Shown: positions 33,924 through 42,215 of the stretch, piece after piece | Position numbering within the stretch: the first letter of the stretch is position 1 | Layout of the letters: each line of letters opens with the position of its first letter | Source: JBHJGU01 sp050331475 | Lineage (GTDB): Bacteria > Pseudomonadota > Alphaproteobacteria > Caulobacterales > Maricaulaceae | Assembly (NCBI GenBank): GCA_050331475.1 | Contig: JBHJGU010000027.1 | Location: 1 to 64,000, forward strand | Direction: 5' to 3' | Length of the DNA: 64,000 nucleotides | The notes under the pieces: generated by a model | Told to the model about the DNA's origin: nothing | Databases searched by the model: none | The model's input: only the letters and a program-made list of their open reading frames with translations | Position numbers and translations under genes: made by a program

Positions 33924-35132
33924 CTAAGCGGAGAAGGTGAGCACTTTGAGGGCGTCGAAATTCTGCACCCCGCCACCCACGCGTTTGGTGGTGTAAAACA
34001 AGACATAAGGCTTAGCCGAATACGGATCGCGCAAAATGCTCAGCCCCGCCCGGTCGACGATCAGATACCCTTTGGCGAAGTCGCCGAAGGCGATCGCCGG
34101 CGCATCGGGTCCGATGTCGGGCATGTCCTCCGCCTCGACCACCGGATAGCCCATAATGGTGGGCCGATCGCCGGCGCTCGCGGCGGGACGCCAGACGTAA
34201 TCCCCATCTGAGTCTTTCAACTTGCGCACCACACTTAAGGTCCGACGGTTCATGACGAAACTCGCGCCGGTCCGATAGCCCGACTTCGGCGCGTAGATTA
34301 GATCAATCAGCGCGTCGGCGGGATCGTCAGCCGCAAAGGCGCCGGATGCGCCCGTCGACACCGCCCCGATTTCCCCCCAACCCGCAGCTGCGTCCGAAAC
34401 GATGGGGTAATCCAAAAACCCACGCGGCTTATTAACCCCATCGCCTTTGATGAACGCCGCCCCTTCTTGCAAGGCGAAGGCCTCGTGAACCTCTTCGGCA
34501 ATCCAAGCCTCAAGGTCGACATAAGCGTCCTCTAAAAGCGCCGGCGTGGCGGCGGGCATGGCGTAGAGTTCGCCGGTGGGAAACTCCAGGAGTTCGAGTG
34601 TAGGTTCGGCGGTCTGGGCGCGCGGCCCCGTCTCCGCGGTCCATTGCGCCACCGCGTCGGTCTGGCTGACCGTCTTTTTAAAGACGCCCGCACCGACCGT
34701 GCGCACGCTGGCGATGGCGCGCATTGGACTGGCGTGGGCCAGCAGACGGTCGACGGCCCGCTCGGTGGACTCCGGGGCCAGATATCCGCCGTCATTGTCT
34801 GTCGCCAGCGACTTGGCTTCATAACCGTTCCCGTCCCCGCGCCGCATAAAGGCGGACAGCGCGGACTTCGCTTCCGCGCCCGGCGCCTTTGCGGCCAGAG
34901 GCGTCCGGCCCGCGTCCAACCGCATCTGATCAAGCGCGATCTGCTGGCGATCTAACGTCGCGTCCAGGCGCGCGACTTTTTCGGTCAGGATCGGATCGGC
35001 CGCGGCTTTGGCCTCGATTTCGGCTAAACGCTGATCGTTAGCTTCCTTGAAGACCTCGAACGCGCACAGGAAATCCCGCATCGCCGCGCGCGGTTGCGCA
35101 TCCGGCGCAACCATCTTGGTTTCTTGCTCCAC
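33924..35132 (-). CDS. GTA major capsid protein, HK97 fold (g5)
   Basis: A 402-residue HK97-type capsid. The N-terminal 90 residues are a coiled-coil scaffolding (delta) part. The mature domain starts near LATDNDGGYLAPEST, and further markers are AQWTAETGPRAQTAEPTLE, GDGVNKPRGFLDY and FAFGDFAKGYLIVDRAG-like AIAFGDFAKGYLIVDRAGL. The start is GTG at 35132 with AGGAG about seven bases upstream. The prohead protease, normally the immediate upstream neighbour, is here separated by about 820 bases. Confidence 0.93.
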   Translation of the reverse strand: MEQETKMVAPDAQPRAAMRDFLCAFEVFKEANDQRLAEIEAKAAADPILTEKVARLDATLDRQQIALDQMRLDAGRTPLAAKAPGAEAKSALSAFMRRGDGNGYEAKSLATDNDGGYLAPESTERAVDRLLAHASPMRAIASVRTVGAGVFKKTVSQTDAVAQWTAETGPRAQTAEPTLELLEFPTGELYAMPAATPALLEDAYVDLEAWIAEEVHEAFALQEGAAFIKGDGVNKPRGFLDYPIVSDAAAGWGEIGAVSTGASGAFAADDPADALIDLIYAPKSGYRTGASFVMNRRTLSVVRKLKDSDGDYVWRPAASAGDRPTIMGYPVVEAEDMPDIGPDAPAIAFGDFAKGYLIVDRAGLSILRDPYSAKPYVLFYTTKRVGGGVQNFDALKVLTFSA

Positions 35133-35272
35133 AAAACTCTCCTTTGCATGAGACGAACGCAGAAAACCGCGCCCGATCGCTCTCGGGGCGGCTAACAGAC
35201 TTGTTTTTATGAATTTGTTTAGTCTATCTTTTTAAGATTTTATTAAATTTAAATTGTATGATATACGTATAT
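35133..35272. promoter_or_regulatory. AT-rich gap upstream of the GTA capsid gene
   Basis: This spacer is strikingly AT-rich between 35205 and 35275, in a region otherwise well above 60% GC. It ends in ATATACGTATAT (35261-35272), a perfect 12-base palindrome. Normally no such gap exists between GTA genes g4 and g5. It could hold a promoter or be scar DNA from an insertion. Confidence 0.5.
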
Positions 35273-35656
35273 TTAGCGATTGTGATGATTCGCAGCTTCT
35301 GAGCTTTGTCTCGACGGTCGTCCCGCTTCATAAACACTCAATCCGGACAAGTATGCCGAATACACGAGAGCGAGCGCCAAAATAACACCACCGCTATCGA
35401 CAGCGTTCGCAAAGACCTCGCGCGAAATCCCGATTCCCTTTAGAATTGCTGCAACAGCGAGAACTGACAGTAAAAAGCAGGCCGCCGAATTACCAGCGTC
35501 CGTCAAAAAACTCCGCGTAAAATCTCCGTTGCTCCGGCGCCTTAACACGGCCCAAATACCTCCGGCGAGCGCGAAAATCACCGACCCCAAAAACTGCCAG
35601 CTCATCGCGATAGCGGTGATGATATCGGCACCGCCCGCTGCGTCCCCCTCCCCCAT
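35273..35656 (-). CDS. Small membrane protein inserted in the GTA cluster
   Basis: A 127-residue protein with three likely membrane helices: WQFLGSVIFALAGGIWAVL, SAACFLLSVLAVAAILKGIGI and VILALALVYSAYLSGLSVYEA. A polar tail rich in Ser, Asn and His follows. No family is recognised. The shape is compatible with a holin-like or superinfection-type membrane protein, but this is speculation. It starts at ATG 35656, nine bases after the previous small gene. MSWQF at 35605 is an alternative start. Its GC content looks lower than that of the GTA genes around it, suggesting separate origin. Confidence 0.65.
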   Translation of the reverse strand: MGEGDAAGGADIITAIAMSWQFLGSVIFALAGGIWAVLRRRSNGDFTRSFLTDAGNSAACFLLSVLAVAAILKGIGISREVFANAVDSGGVILALALVYSAYLSGLSVYEAGRPSRQSSEAANHHNR

Positions 35657-35665
35657 TACAGTGTT

Positions 35666-35869
35666 CTATGGCTTTCGGGTCTTCCGCCACGCCATGCCGC
35701 CAATTGCGCCGAGCAAACCGGCCGCGGCTTCAGCGGCAGCATAGTGCGCCGCCGTGGCGGAAACGCCTAACGCGATAGACGCAAGCGGGCCAATCGCCCC
35801 TATGGCGAGGGCGCCTAAAAAAGCGCCAGCAAGCATGTTTCGTATCATTTTTGTTGTCGGAATGCGCAT
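35666..35869 (-). CDS. Very small two-helix membrane protein inserted in the GTA cluster
   Basis: A 67-residue protein starting MRIPTTKMIRNML. It has two hydrophobic stretches, AGAFLGALAIGAIGPLASIALG and a shorter AAEAAAGLLGAIGGMAW, and a basic end KTRKP. GGGA precedes the ATG at 35869 by about nine bases. An ATG at 35896 would give nine more residues. Family not recognised. With the following 127-residue gene it forms a pair that interrupts the GTA head genes. Confidence 0.5.
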   Translation of the reverse strand: MRIPTTKMIRNMLAGAFLGALAIGAIGPLASIALGVSATAAHYAAAEAAAGLLGAIGGMAWRKTRKP

Positions 35870-35924
35870 GCAACGGTCCCAAATCATTGTCGACATTACA
35901 CGGTAAACGTTAATCTCGAGTTCG

Positions 35925-35940
35925 CACGCTTTCAAGCGTG
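35925..35940. repeat. Hairpin between the GTA protease gene and the inserted genes
   Basis: CACGCTT-TC-AAGCGTG is a perfect seven-base inverted repeat just downstream of the protease stop. A T-run is missing on either strand, so it is a weak terminator candidate. It may mark the edge of the inserted segment. Confidence 0.35.
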
Positions 35941-35952
35941 GATGTACGAGCG

Positions 35953-36378
35953 CTAAGAATCTATTGCTAATCGCGCTCCAGGCAGCATGGGGAAAACCAC
36001 AATCGAAATCTCCCAAAGGTCGATTTCGATTAATCGGCGCACCCCGTCAGGCGTGCGGGTGGCACGCACGGTGCGGAACCCGATCGAAAGGCCGTCCACC
36101 GCGCCCGCGCGAACCAGGGCCGCGACCGCGGCTCCTTGCGGCGTCGATGATCTCAATCGGCCTGCGACGCGAAGCCCACGCGCGTCTTCTTCGATCCGGT
36201 CCCAAACCCCGATCGGAGCCCCTGGATCGTGCTGATAGAGGCACCGCACACGAGCGCGTCCCCGAGCAAGGCTGCGTGCGAAGGTGCCCGGCTCGACCAC
36301 GTCGTCGTTCAAGTCGCGAACGCCGAACAGGCTGGCGTATCCCGCGACGGCCAAGCCGCAGGTTTGGGTTATCGTCAT
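35953..36378 (-). CDS. GTA HK97-family prohead protease (g4), possibly shortened
   Basis: A 141-residue serine protease of the HK97 prohead group: GYASLFGVRDLNDDVVEPGTF, His50 in CLYQHDPGAPIG, Ser98 in GAVDGLSIGFRT and the acidic residue of LWEISIVVFPMLPGA. It cleaves the capsid's scaffolding part during maturation. The catalytic core looks intact. The protein stops seven residues after the FPMLPGA motif, whereas GTA relatives usually have a further C-terminal helical segment. This could be a truncation linked to the inserted DNA directly downstream. Confidence 0.88.
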   Translation of the reverse strand: MTITQTCGLAVAGYASLFGVRDLNDDVVEPGTFARSLARGRARVRCLYQHDPGAPIGVWDRIEEDARGLRVAGRLRSSTPQGAAVAALVRAGAVDGLSIGFRTVRATRTPDGVRRLIEIDLWEISIVVFPMLPGARLAIDS

Positions 36379-36396
36379 GGTGGTGTCCTCGCCGGC

Positions 36397-36648
36397 TCAG
36401 TCCGCGCAGACCGCGGCGCTCAACCGGCCTTCAATGCGGTCAAGGGCGCGGCGCGCGTCCTCGATCTGCGCTTCAAGACGAGACAAGCGGACTGCGGCGC
36501 TGGCGTTTGTCGCCGCTTGCCGCTCCAACTGGTTAAGCCGTTCAGCCGCAGCGCCCGCCCAAACCAAGCCGCCGACGGTCTCCATCGCCATGGCCCCGGC
36601 AAGCGCGAGCACCAGCTTCATAGGCAAGCGCCCGGCGGCGGCGCTCAT
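36397..36648 (-). CDS. GTA head formation small protein (g3.5, rcc01685-like)
   Basis: An 83-residue protein with one N-terminal hydrophobic helix (MKLVLALAGAMAMETVGGLVW) and a coiled coil (RLNQLERQAATNASAAVRLSRLEAQIEDARRALDRIE). It corresponds in place and form to the small gene between portal and protease in RcGTA-type clusters. Its ATG overlaps the portal stop by four bases. The hydrophobic start suggests membrane association, and its precise role is uncertain. Confidence 0.82.
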   Translation of the reverse strand: MSAAAGRLPMKLVLALAGAMAMETVGGLVWAGAAAERLNQLERQAATNASAAVRLSRLEAQIEDARRALDRIEGRLSAAVCAD

Positions 36649-37793
36649 GGCGTCGTCTCCGGCTCCGGCGATAGTCCGGCGAGGCGTCGCCGTTCGCCCG
36701 GTTCCAGGAAGTCGGCTTCGTTCAGCCGTCGCCACAGCGCCTCGCGCTCTTGGCCGAGGGCGGGGACGCTGTCCTCATCGCACCGAATCCGGAGATCACC
36801 GAACCAAGGCTCGAACCAATGCGCCAAAGCTCGCGCGGTCTTTTTCACCAACGGCAAAACGATTTGTCGCCAGAACGCTAAATTCGCCTCTCGGTAATTG
36901 GCGTAAGTGTTGTCGCCCGGGATGCCCAACAACATGGGCGGCACGCCGAAGGCCAAAGCAATATCGCGCGCGGCGGTGTGCTTGGCTTCGATGAAATCCA
37001 TGTCCGAGGGGCTCAACGCCATTGGCGTCCATTCCAACCCACCTTCCAGCACAAGCGGGCGACCGGCCGCGCGCGCGCCTTGGTGCAGCGCTTCGAATTC
37101 CGCCTTCAGTCGATTAAACTGGTCATCGGTGAGCCGCTCGCCGGCTTGAGTTTTCAGGATCAGGGCGCCGGAGGGCCGGGCCGCATTGTCCAAAAGCGCT
37201 TTGTTCCAAGCCGCGCTCGCATTGTGCAGGTCCACCGCCTGTCGCGCGACGTAGAGCGGGCTGAGCCCGTAATGGTCGTCATTGGGGTGAAAAAGCCGCA
37301 TGTGGAGGATGGGCGAACGACCGGTGTCCAGATCCCGCTTGTAACGCACCTTGCGGGCGCCAAGGACGTATTCCCATCCCTCAGGCCAACCTCGCGCGCC
37401 CGGGACCACGGCCATTCGATCGGGCCGTAGCGCGTAGAGCTCCCGAGGGGCCCCGTCGAGCGCCACGGTTTCCAAATACGCGTTCCCCGCGACCTGAAGA
37501 AACCCGTAGAACGCCTCGAAAAGCTCCGCCCCGGCTTGTTCGGGGTTTGGGCGATCAAGCAAGGCTTTGGCTTGAGACGCCGCTTTTCCCTCGATTGACA
37601 GCTCCACGCTGGCGGCCGCTTCGGCGATCAGGCGGACGCAGCGATGGGCGATGGGGTTTTTTTCGTAGCCTTCGCGCGCTAGCGTCGCGGGGTCTCGGGC
37701 GCTCCAAGCGGGGCGACCCAGCGCGTCGAACGCAATTAGACGTTTAGCCGCGCTGTCCTTGCGATCGGGCGCGGGTCTGCGATGCTCGAACAT
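36645..37793 (-). CDS. GTA portal protein (g3)
   Basis: A 382-residue HK97-type portal. Markers are NPIAHRCVRLIAEAAASV, AFYGFLQVAGNAYLETV, HMRLFHPNDDHYGLSPLYVA and the C-terminal FGVPPMLLGIPGDNTYANYREANLAFWR. It forms the dodecameric channel through which the terminase pumps DNA. It lies between the terminase (26-base gap) and g3.5 (four-base overlap). Confidence 0.95.
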   Translation of the reverse strand: MFEHRRPAPDRKDSAAKRLIAFDALGRPAWSARDPATLAREGYEKNPIAHRCVRLIAEAAASVELSIEGKAASQAKALLDRPNPEQAGAELFEAFYGFLQVAGNAYLETVALDGAPRELYALRPDRMAVVPGARGWPEGWEYVLGARKVRYKRDLDTGRSPILHMRLFHPNDDHYGLSPLYVARQAVDLHNASAAWNKALLDNAARPSGALILKTQAGERLTDDQFNRLKAEFEALHQGARAAGRPLVLEGGLEWTPMALSPSDMDFIEAKHTAARDIALAFGVPPMLLGIPGDNTYANYREANLAFWRQIVLPLVKKTARALAHWFEPWFGDLRIRCDEDSVPALGQEREALWRRLNEADFLEPGERRRLAGLSPEPETTP

Positions 37794-37818
37794 GAGCGAT
37801 CCTTTTCAATGGGTCGGT

Positions 37819-39141
37819 TTAGAGCCCGCGCACACGCGGCGGCGGGGTTTGGTCCAGCATGAGTTCGGTGAGCGCCCAGACGAGCGCATCGACCCGGTCG
37901 GGGCTGCGCGCGCCGGCGTTATCCCCGCCGAAGGCGCACATTTGGTCTTCCAAAGCGGCGAACCGGCCCGCATGGCTGATCCGCCCCTGCTCGTAGAGCG
38001 CGGCGACGGGCTCGGCGCGCGCGCGTTTACCGCGACTCGCGCGCACCAGTTTGACCCGCAAATCCGGACGCGCGGCGTGCAGGACGGCGCGCACCATGTC
38101 GCCGCCCTGATTGGCCTCGGCGACGACCAAGCCTGCGCCAAACCGGCCCATGGCGCGGGCGACCGCGTCCGCCCAGCCTTCGGGGCTGAGGCCCTGGACA
38201 GTCGCGTCGGCGAGCACGGTCCCCAGCCGGGCGCGCCCTTCGCCGACCGCCCCGGCGACCACGATCCCGCAGGCGTCCGCCTGGGGGCCCGCGCCCGCCG
38301 GGGGGTCGACACCGACGACGATGCGGGCGAGGTCCGGCGGGGAGGGACGAACCGCAGCCTCAAGCACCGCGCGCTTCCACAGCGCGTCGTCGGGATCCTC
38401 AATCAAGACGCCGTCAAGCTCCTGCCGGCCCAAACGGGTTCCTCCATAGGCGGCTTGCATGGCGGCGACGAAACCGGGGCTCAAAAACGCGGCGTTCGCC
38501 CGGGTCGGCGCCCGGGTTACGATGACATCAGGCTCACCCAAGAGCGTTTTGAGCGCCGGGATCGGGCGCGGCGTTGTGGTCACCGCCGCTTGCGGTTGAT
38601 CGCCCAACCGCAAAGCCAGTTGCAGGTTGGACCACGTCGCCTCCGCGTATCGCCAGGCGGCGAATTCATCCGCCCATGCTGCGGAGAACGCATGTCCGCG
38701 CAGGCTGTCGGCGTCCTCGGCGGAAAAAACAAAGGCTTGAGCGCCATTGGGCCAAACCAGACGCCGCCGTGTGGTCTCATAGACCGGGCGCAAGCGCGCG
38801 GGCGCGATCGCTCTGAGCCCGGAAACACCCTCAACCATGACCTCGCGCGCGTCGCCCAAGCTTGGGCCGATCAGCGCGGCGCGGGCCGCCCCGTCAGTCT
38901 CCATTCGCGCGCGCAGCCATTCCGCGCCGGCGCCGGTTTTGCCCGCGCCACGGCCGCCTAGGAACACCCAGGTCCGCCAATCGCCTGGAGGCGGGAATTG
39001 ATCGGGGCGCGCCCAAATATCCCAGCCGAACAGAAGCCGTTCACTTTCCGCCCGGCTGAGGCTCGCTAAGAAACCCTTTCGTTTCGCCGCCCCGAGCCCA
39101 TTGATCGAGGCGGCGCTCAAGTTCGGCTTTGAGCGCGTCAA
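37819..39141 (-). CDS. GTA terminase large subunit (g2)
   Basis: A 440-residue terminase. The Walker A motif is at residues 62-70 (GGRGAGKTG) in the ATPase half, with the Q-like WARPDQFPPPGDW just before. The C-terminal RNase H-like nuclease half has VVGVDPPAGAGPQAD and VVAEANQGGDM. It packages host DNA in headfuls. The start overlaps g1 by about 100 bases, and no later ATG/GTG start exists before the ATPase core, so the long overlap seems real. Confidence 0.93.
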   Translation of the reverse strand: MTRSKPNLSAASINGLGAAKRKGFLASLSRAESERLLFGWDIWARPDQFPPPGDWRTWVFLGGRGAGKTGAGAEWLRARMETDGAARAALIGPSLGDAREVMVEGVSGLRAIAPARLRPVYETTRRRLVWPNGAQAFVFSAEDADSLRGHAFSAAWADEFAAWRYAEATWSNLQLALRLGDQPQAAVTTTPRPIPALKTLLGEPDVIVTRAPTRANAAFLSPGFVAAMQAAYGGTRLGRQELDGVLIEDPDDALWKRAVLEAAVRPSPPDLARIVVGVDPPAGAGPQADACGIVVAGAVGEGRARLGTVLADATVQGLSPEGWADAVARAMGRFGAGLVVAEANQGGDMVRAVLHAARPDLRVKLVRASRGKRARAEPVAALYEQGRISHAGRFAALEDQMCAFGGDNAGARSPDRVDALVWALTELMLDQTPPPRVRGL

Positions 39142-39526
39142 GATCGGCGCTTTCGGCTTCGGCCTTGTCTTCGGCGTCTTGCATGCGTCGTCGCTCCAAC
39201 TCCTCTAATTTCTCCGCCGCCCGGGCCAGCGCGCTGACCGCGCGGACGTGGTCTGGATCTCCGGGTTTGGCGGGCTGGCTTAACACGGCGTCAATGGCTT
39301 CGAGTTCAAGTTCAAGCGCCTCGCGCAACCGTGCGACGCCGTCTAGATGTCGCCAAGCCTCGGCTCGGGCCCGCCGGCTTAGGGTGGAGATCGCACAACC
39401 CTGAGCCTGCGCAATGGCGCTTAAGGGTTGTCCGGTTTCGAAAGCGCGTTGGGCGCGGGTCCAATCGATACGCGCGCAGCGGGCAGTTCGCCCCCCCGAC
39501 CCGTCGTCTGCGGAGTTTTCGACCAT
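39041..39526 (-). CDS. GTA small terminase (g1)
   Basis: A 161-residue protein. The N-terminal helix-turn-helix-like RAQRAFETGQPLSAIAQAQGCAISTLSRRAR is followed by a coiled coil (DHVRAVSALARAAEKLEELERRRMQ) and a C-terminal tail. Work on RcGTA identified g1 as a TerS that assembles with TerL but lacks sequence-specific DNA recognition, explaining random packaging. It is the first gene of the cluster. A 133-base region before it should hold the promoter. Confidence 0.9.
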   Translation of the reverse strand: MVENSADDGSGGRTARCARIDWTRAQRAFETGQPLSAIAQAQGCAISTLSRRARAEAWRHLDGVARLREALELELEAIDAVLSQPAKPGDPDHVRAVSALARAAEKLEELERRRMQDAEDKAEAESADLDALKAELERRLDQWARGGETKGFLSEPQPGGK

Positions 39527-39659
39527 GGCTGAAATCTACCGTCGAACCGCACCAGACGGATTTTTTCTATGCGCGCGCCTTTTGGCCTATGAAAATCATG
39601 GTGAATTCTAAAACTACCGGGGAGATAGCACCGCGCTTGTGCAACAATCCGATCCGCTT
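39527..39659 (-). promoter_or_regulatory. Leader region of the GTA cluster
   Basis: A gene-free stretch between the YcgN-family gene and g1, with a stretch of somewhat lower GC content. It is the natural place for the GTA promoter, which in Rhodobacter responds to GafA and CtrA-linked control. No -35/-10 pair or known operator can be assigned with confidence, and no gafA-like gene is in the window. Confidence 0.45.
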
Positions 39660-40124
39660 TCAGCCCTCGGCGTCGCCTTCCCCGGGCCAAACGGTGATGT
39701 GGTCGAACAAGTCGTCGTCCTCGACGACTGTCTCAGGCAACACGCGGCCGCGCACGGACACCCCCGCCTTGTGAACGCTCTCCGTATCGCCCGACTTTAA
39801 AGGATGCCAGTCAGGCAAATCTTCACCTTGGGCTACTAAACGATACGCGCAGGTCTTCGGCATCCAGGTTAAATCGCTTACGTTGTCGGGGCTCAGGGTG
39901 AGGCAGGCGGGCACGCGGCGTGAACGGTTGGGATAATCGGTGCAGCGCAAGGTTTGAAGATCGAGCAACGCGCACACGACGTTGGTGTCCGCGCGTTCGC
40001 CGGTGTCTTCGTCCTCCAAACGGATGCAGCAGCATTTCGCGCAACCGTCACACAACGCCTCCCATTCCTCGCGTGTCATTTGATCGAGGGCTTGCGTGCG
40101 CCAGAATTCCGGTCGTAGCGCCAT
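39660..40124 (-). CDS. YcgN family cysteine-cluster protein (UPF0260)
   Basis: A 154-residue protein with the cysteine cluster LCDGCAKCCCIRLEDEDTG and further conserved C-x-D patterns: TNVVCALLDLQTLRCTDYPNR, RVPACLTLSP and MPKTCAYRLV. Eight or more cysteines are placed as in the YkgJ/YcgN group, which probably binds iron-sulfur or zinc. Its function is unknown. The ATG (40124) is the reverse complement of the ATG of the opposite gene (40123): both lie in one CATG. A later ATG at 40079 (MTREEW) could be the true start. Confidence 0.93.
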   Translation of the reverse strand: MALRPEFWRTQALDQMTREEWEALCDGCAKCCCIRLEDEDTGERADTNVVCALLDLQTLRCTDYPNRSRRVPACLTLSPDNVSDLTWMPKTCAYRLVAQGEDLPDWHPLKSGDTESVHKAGVSVRGRVLPETVVEDDDLFDHITVWPGEGDAEG

Positions 40125-42126
40125 GAGCTTACCGTCCGCGGCCGCTGAGCCGGGCTTTCGCGCCGATTTGGCGGCCCAAACCGCGCGCCGACGGCGGGTT
40201 TGGCGTGGCCTCGCCCTGCTTGTCCTGGCGCTCGTTTTGGCTGCGCTGGCGGGTGGGGCCTTCTGGTTGCGCCATTGGGTGTTTCACGATCTTCCGCCCA
40301 CCCCGGACGCGCAAACGCTTAGCGCGCTGGGCCGCGCGCCGGCCGTGGTCCTGATGGACCGCAACGGCGTTCGGCTGGACGCCCGCGGGCCGATTTACGG
40401 CGACGTCGTGCAGGCTGAGGACTTGCCGCACCATTTGGTGGACGCCTTTCTCGCAATAGAAGACCAACGCTTTTACAGCCATAAGGGCGTCGACGTGAAG
40501 GGGATCGCCCGCGCGGTCTGGGTGAATCTACGCGCGGGACGGCCGGTGCAAGGCGGCTCAACCCTCACCCAGCAATTGGTCAAGAACACCGTGCTCAGTC
40601 CTGAGCGCACCCTTCGAAGGAAACTTCAAGAGAGCGTGCTGGCCTGGCGATTGGAGCAGGCTTTCACCAAGCCCGAGATTTTGGAGTTCTACCTCAATCG
40701 TATCTTTTTCGGCGCGCGCGCCTATGGCGTGGACGCCGCGGCTCGGCGTTATTTCGGTAAGCCTGCGGCGCAGGTCACCCTGGCCGAAGCAGCGTTGCTC
40801 GCGGGTCTGCCGAAAGCGCCCAGCCGCTACGCGCCCACCGAAAACCCTGGCGCCGCACGCGCCCGGCGCGATGTGGTGTTGGACTTGATGCGTGAACAAG
40901 GCCGGATCAGCCCGGCCGATCATGCGGACGCGATCGCAGAGCCCGTCCGGCTTGTCCCGCTCCCGCCCGAACCCGGGGTGGGCTACGCGTTTGATCGGAT
41001 CACGGAGACGCTTGAGGCTCGCATTCGGGGTCCAGCCGCGGATTTGGTGGTCCGCACGACGCTGGACGCCAAGCTCCAGGCCCTAGGCGAACGGTTGATC
41101 GCGGATACGCTGCAGGCTCGCGGCCCGGCGCTGAAGGCGGAGCAAGCCGCCCTGGTCGCCATGACGCCCGATGGCGGCGTGCTCGCCCATGTCGGCGGGC
41201 TCAGCTATGACGACAGCCAGTTTGACCGCGCCGGTCAGGCCCTTCGCCAGCCCGGCTCGGCGTTCAAACCATTTGTCTACGCCGCGGCCTTCGAGGGCGG
41301 CTTGTCCGCGCGCACGGTGCGCCGGGACGGGCCGGTCCAGTTCGGCGATTGGCGGCCGAAAAATTTCGGCCTTTCCTACCGCGGGCCAGTCCGGCTCGAG
41401 GAAGCGTTTTACCGGTCGCTGAACACGGTCGCGGCCAGCCTGGGCATGGAGGTCGGGCCTGCGCGCGTCGCCGCGTTCGCCGAGCGGGTCGGCTTGCCAG
41501 GTCCGCTGCCCGCGATCGGAGCGTTATCGCTGGGCGCGGTCGAAGTCAGCTTGCTCGATCTCGTAAGCGCCTATGCGGTGTTTTCCAGTGAAGGCCTAAA
41601 GGCGCAACCGCACTTTATCGCTTCGGTTTCCGACGCTCGGGGCCGGACACTTTTTCGACGCCCTTCCGGGCCAGGCCCACGGGTCTATGACCAGGATTTG
41701 GCCCTAGAGATGACCCAAATGCTGGCCGCCGTTGTGGACAAGGGCACAGGCAAGCGCGCGCAGCTTGAAGGGCGAACAGCCGCCGGCAAAACCGGCACCA
41801 GCCAGGATTTCCGCGACGCCTGGTTCATCGGCTTCACGCCCGAAATGGTCACCGGCGTTTGGGTTGGCAATGACGACGACAGCCCTATGAACCGGGTCAG
41901 CGGCGGCGGCCTGCCAGCAGAGATCTGGCGCGCGTTCATGGCCGAGGCGCTCGCCGCTAACCCGCCGGCGGCGTTTAATCAGCCTGTGCCGCGAGCGGTG
42001 CGCGAACGCCGCGCCAAGCTGCATCGGTTCTACACCGACCTTGCGGTCTGGTTCGACGCGCAAACGACGCCCGCTGCGACGCCGGCGGCGGTATTCGAAA
42101 CCGCGGTCGCAGAGGGACCTCAATGA
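40123..42126 (+). CDS. Class A penicillin-binding protein (PBP1A family)
   Basis: A 667-residue bifunctional cell-wall synthase. A short cytoplasmic part and a membrane helix (LALLVLALVLAALAGGAFWL) lead into the glycosyltransferase family 51 domain with EDQRFYSHKGVD and GGSTLTQQLVKN. The transpeptidase follows with the active-site Ser in PGSAFKPFVYA, the SxN in RSLNT and KTG in AAGKTGTSQDF. It polymerises and crosslinks peptidoglycan in the periplasm. It lacks the C-terminal domain of PBP1C. ATG 40123 is preferred to a GTG at 40096. Confidence 0.94.
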   Translation: MSLPSAAAEPGFRADLAAQTARRRRVWRGLALLVLALVLAALAGGAFWLRHWVFHDLPPTPDAQTLSALGRAPAVVLMDRNGVRLDARGPIYGDVVQAEDLPHHLVDAFLAIEDQRFYSHKGVDVKGIARAVWVNLRAGRPVQGGSTLTQQLVKNTVLSPERTLRRKLQESVLAWRLEQAFTKPEILEFYLNRIFFGARAYGVDAAARRYFGKPAAQVTLAEAALLAGLPKAPSRYAPTENPGAARARRDVVLDLMREQGRISPADHADAIAEPVRLVPLPPEPGVGYAFDRITETLEARIRGPAADLVVRTTLDAKLQALGERLIADTLQARGPALKAEQAALVAMTPDGGVLAHVGGLSYDDSQFDRAGQALRQPGSAFKPFVYAAAFEGGLSARTVRRDGPVQFGDWRPKNFGLSYRGPVRLEEAFYRSLNTVAASLGMEVGPARVAAFAERVGLPGPLPAIGALSLGAVEVSLLDLVSAYAVFSSEGLKAQPHFIASVSDARGRTLFRRPSGPGPRVYDQDLALEMTQMLAAVVDKGTGKRAQLEGRTAAGKTGTSQDFRDAWFIGFTPEMVTGVWVGNDDDSPMNRVSGGGLPAEIWRAFMAEALAANPPAAFNQPVPRAVRERRAKLHRFYTDLAVWFDAQTTPAATPAAVFETAVAEGPQ

Positions 42127-42215
42127 CGCCTCATTTTGAAGCCGACGTTTTTTCGACTCGTCGATATGTAACTGTTTATGTTAGACGTGAACTGTTGGGG
42201 CGTCGAAGGAAGCCT

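Noticed and set aside
37759..38961. 400-residue plus-strand frame
   Set aside because: It is the reverse of the GTA portal start and the terminase. Long open shadows are expected at this GC content, and the terminase has clear motifs.
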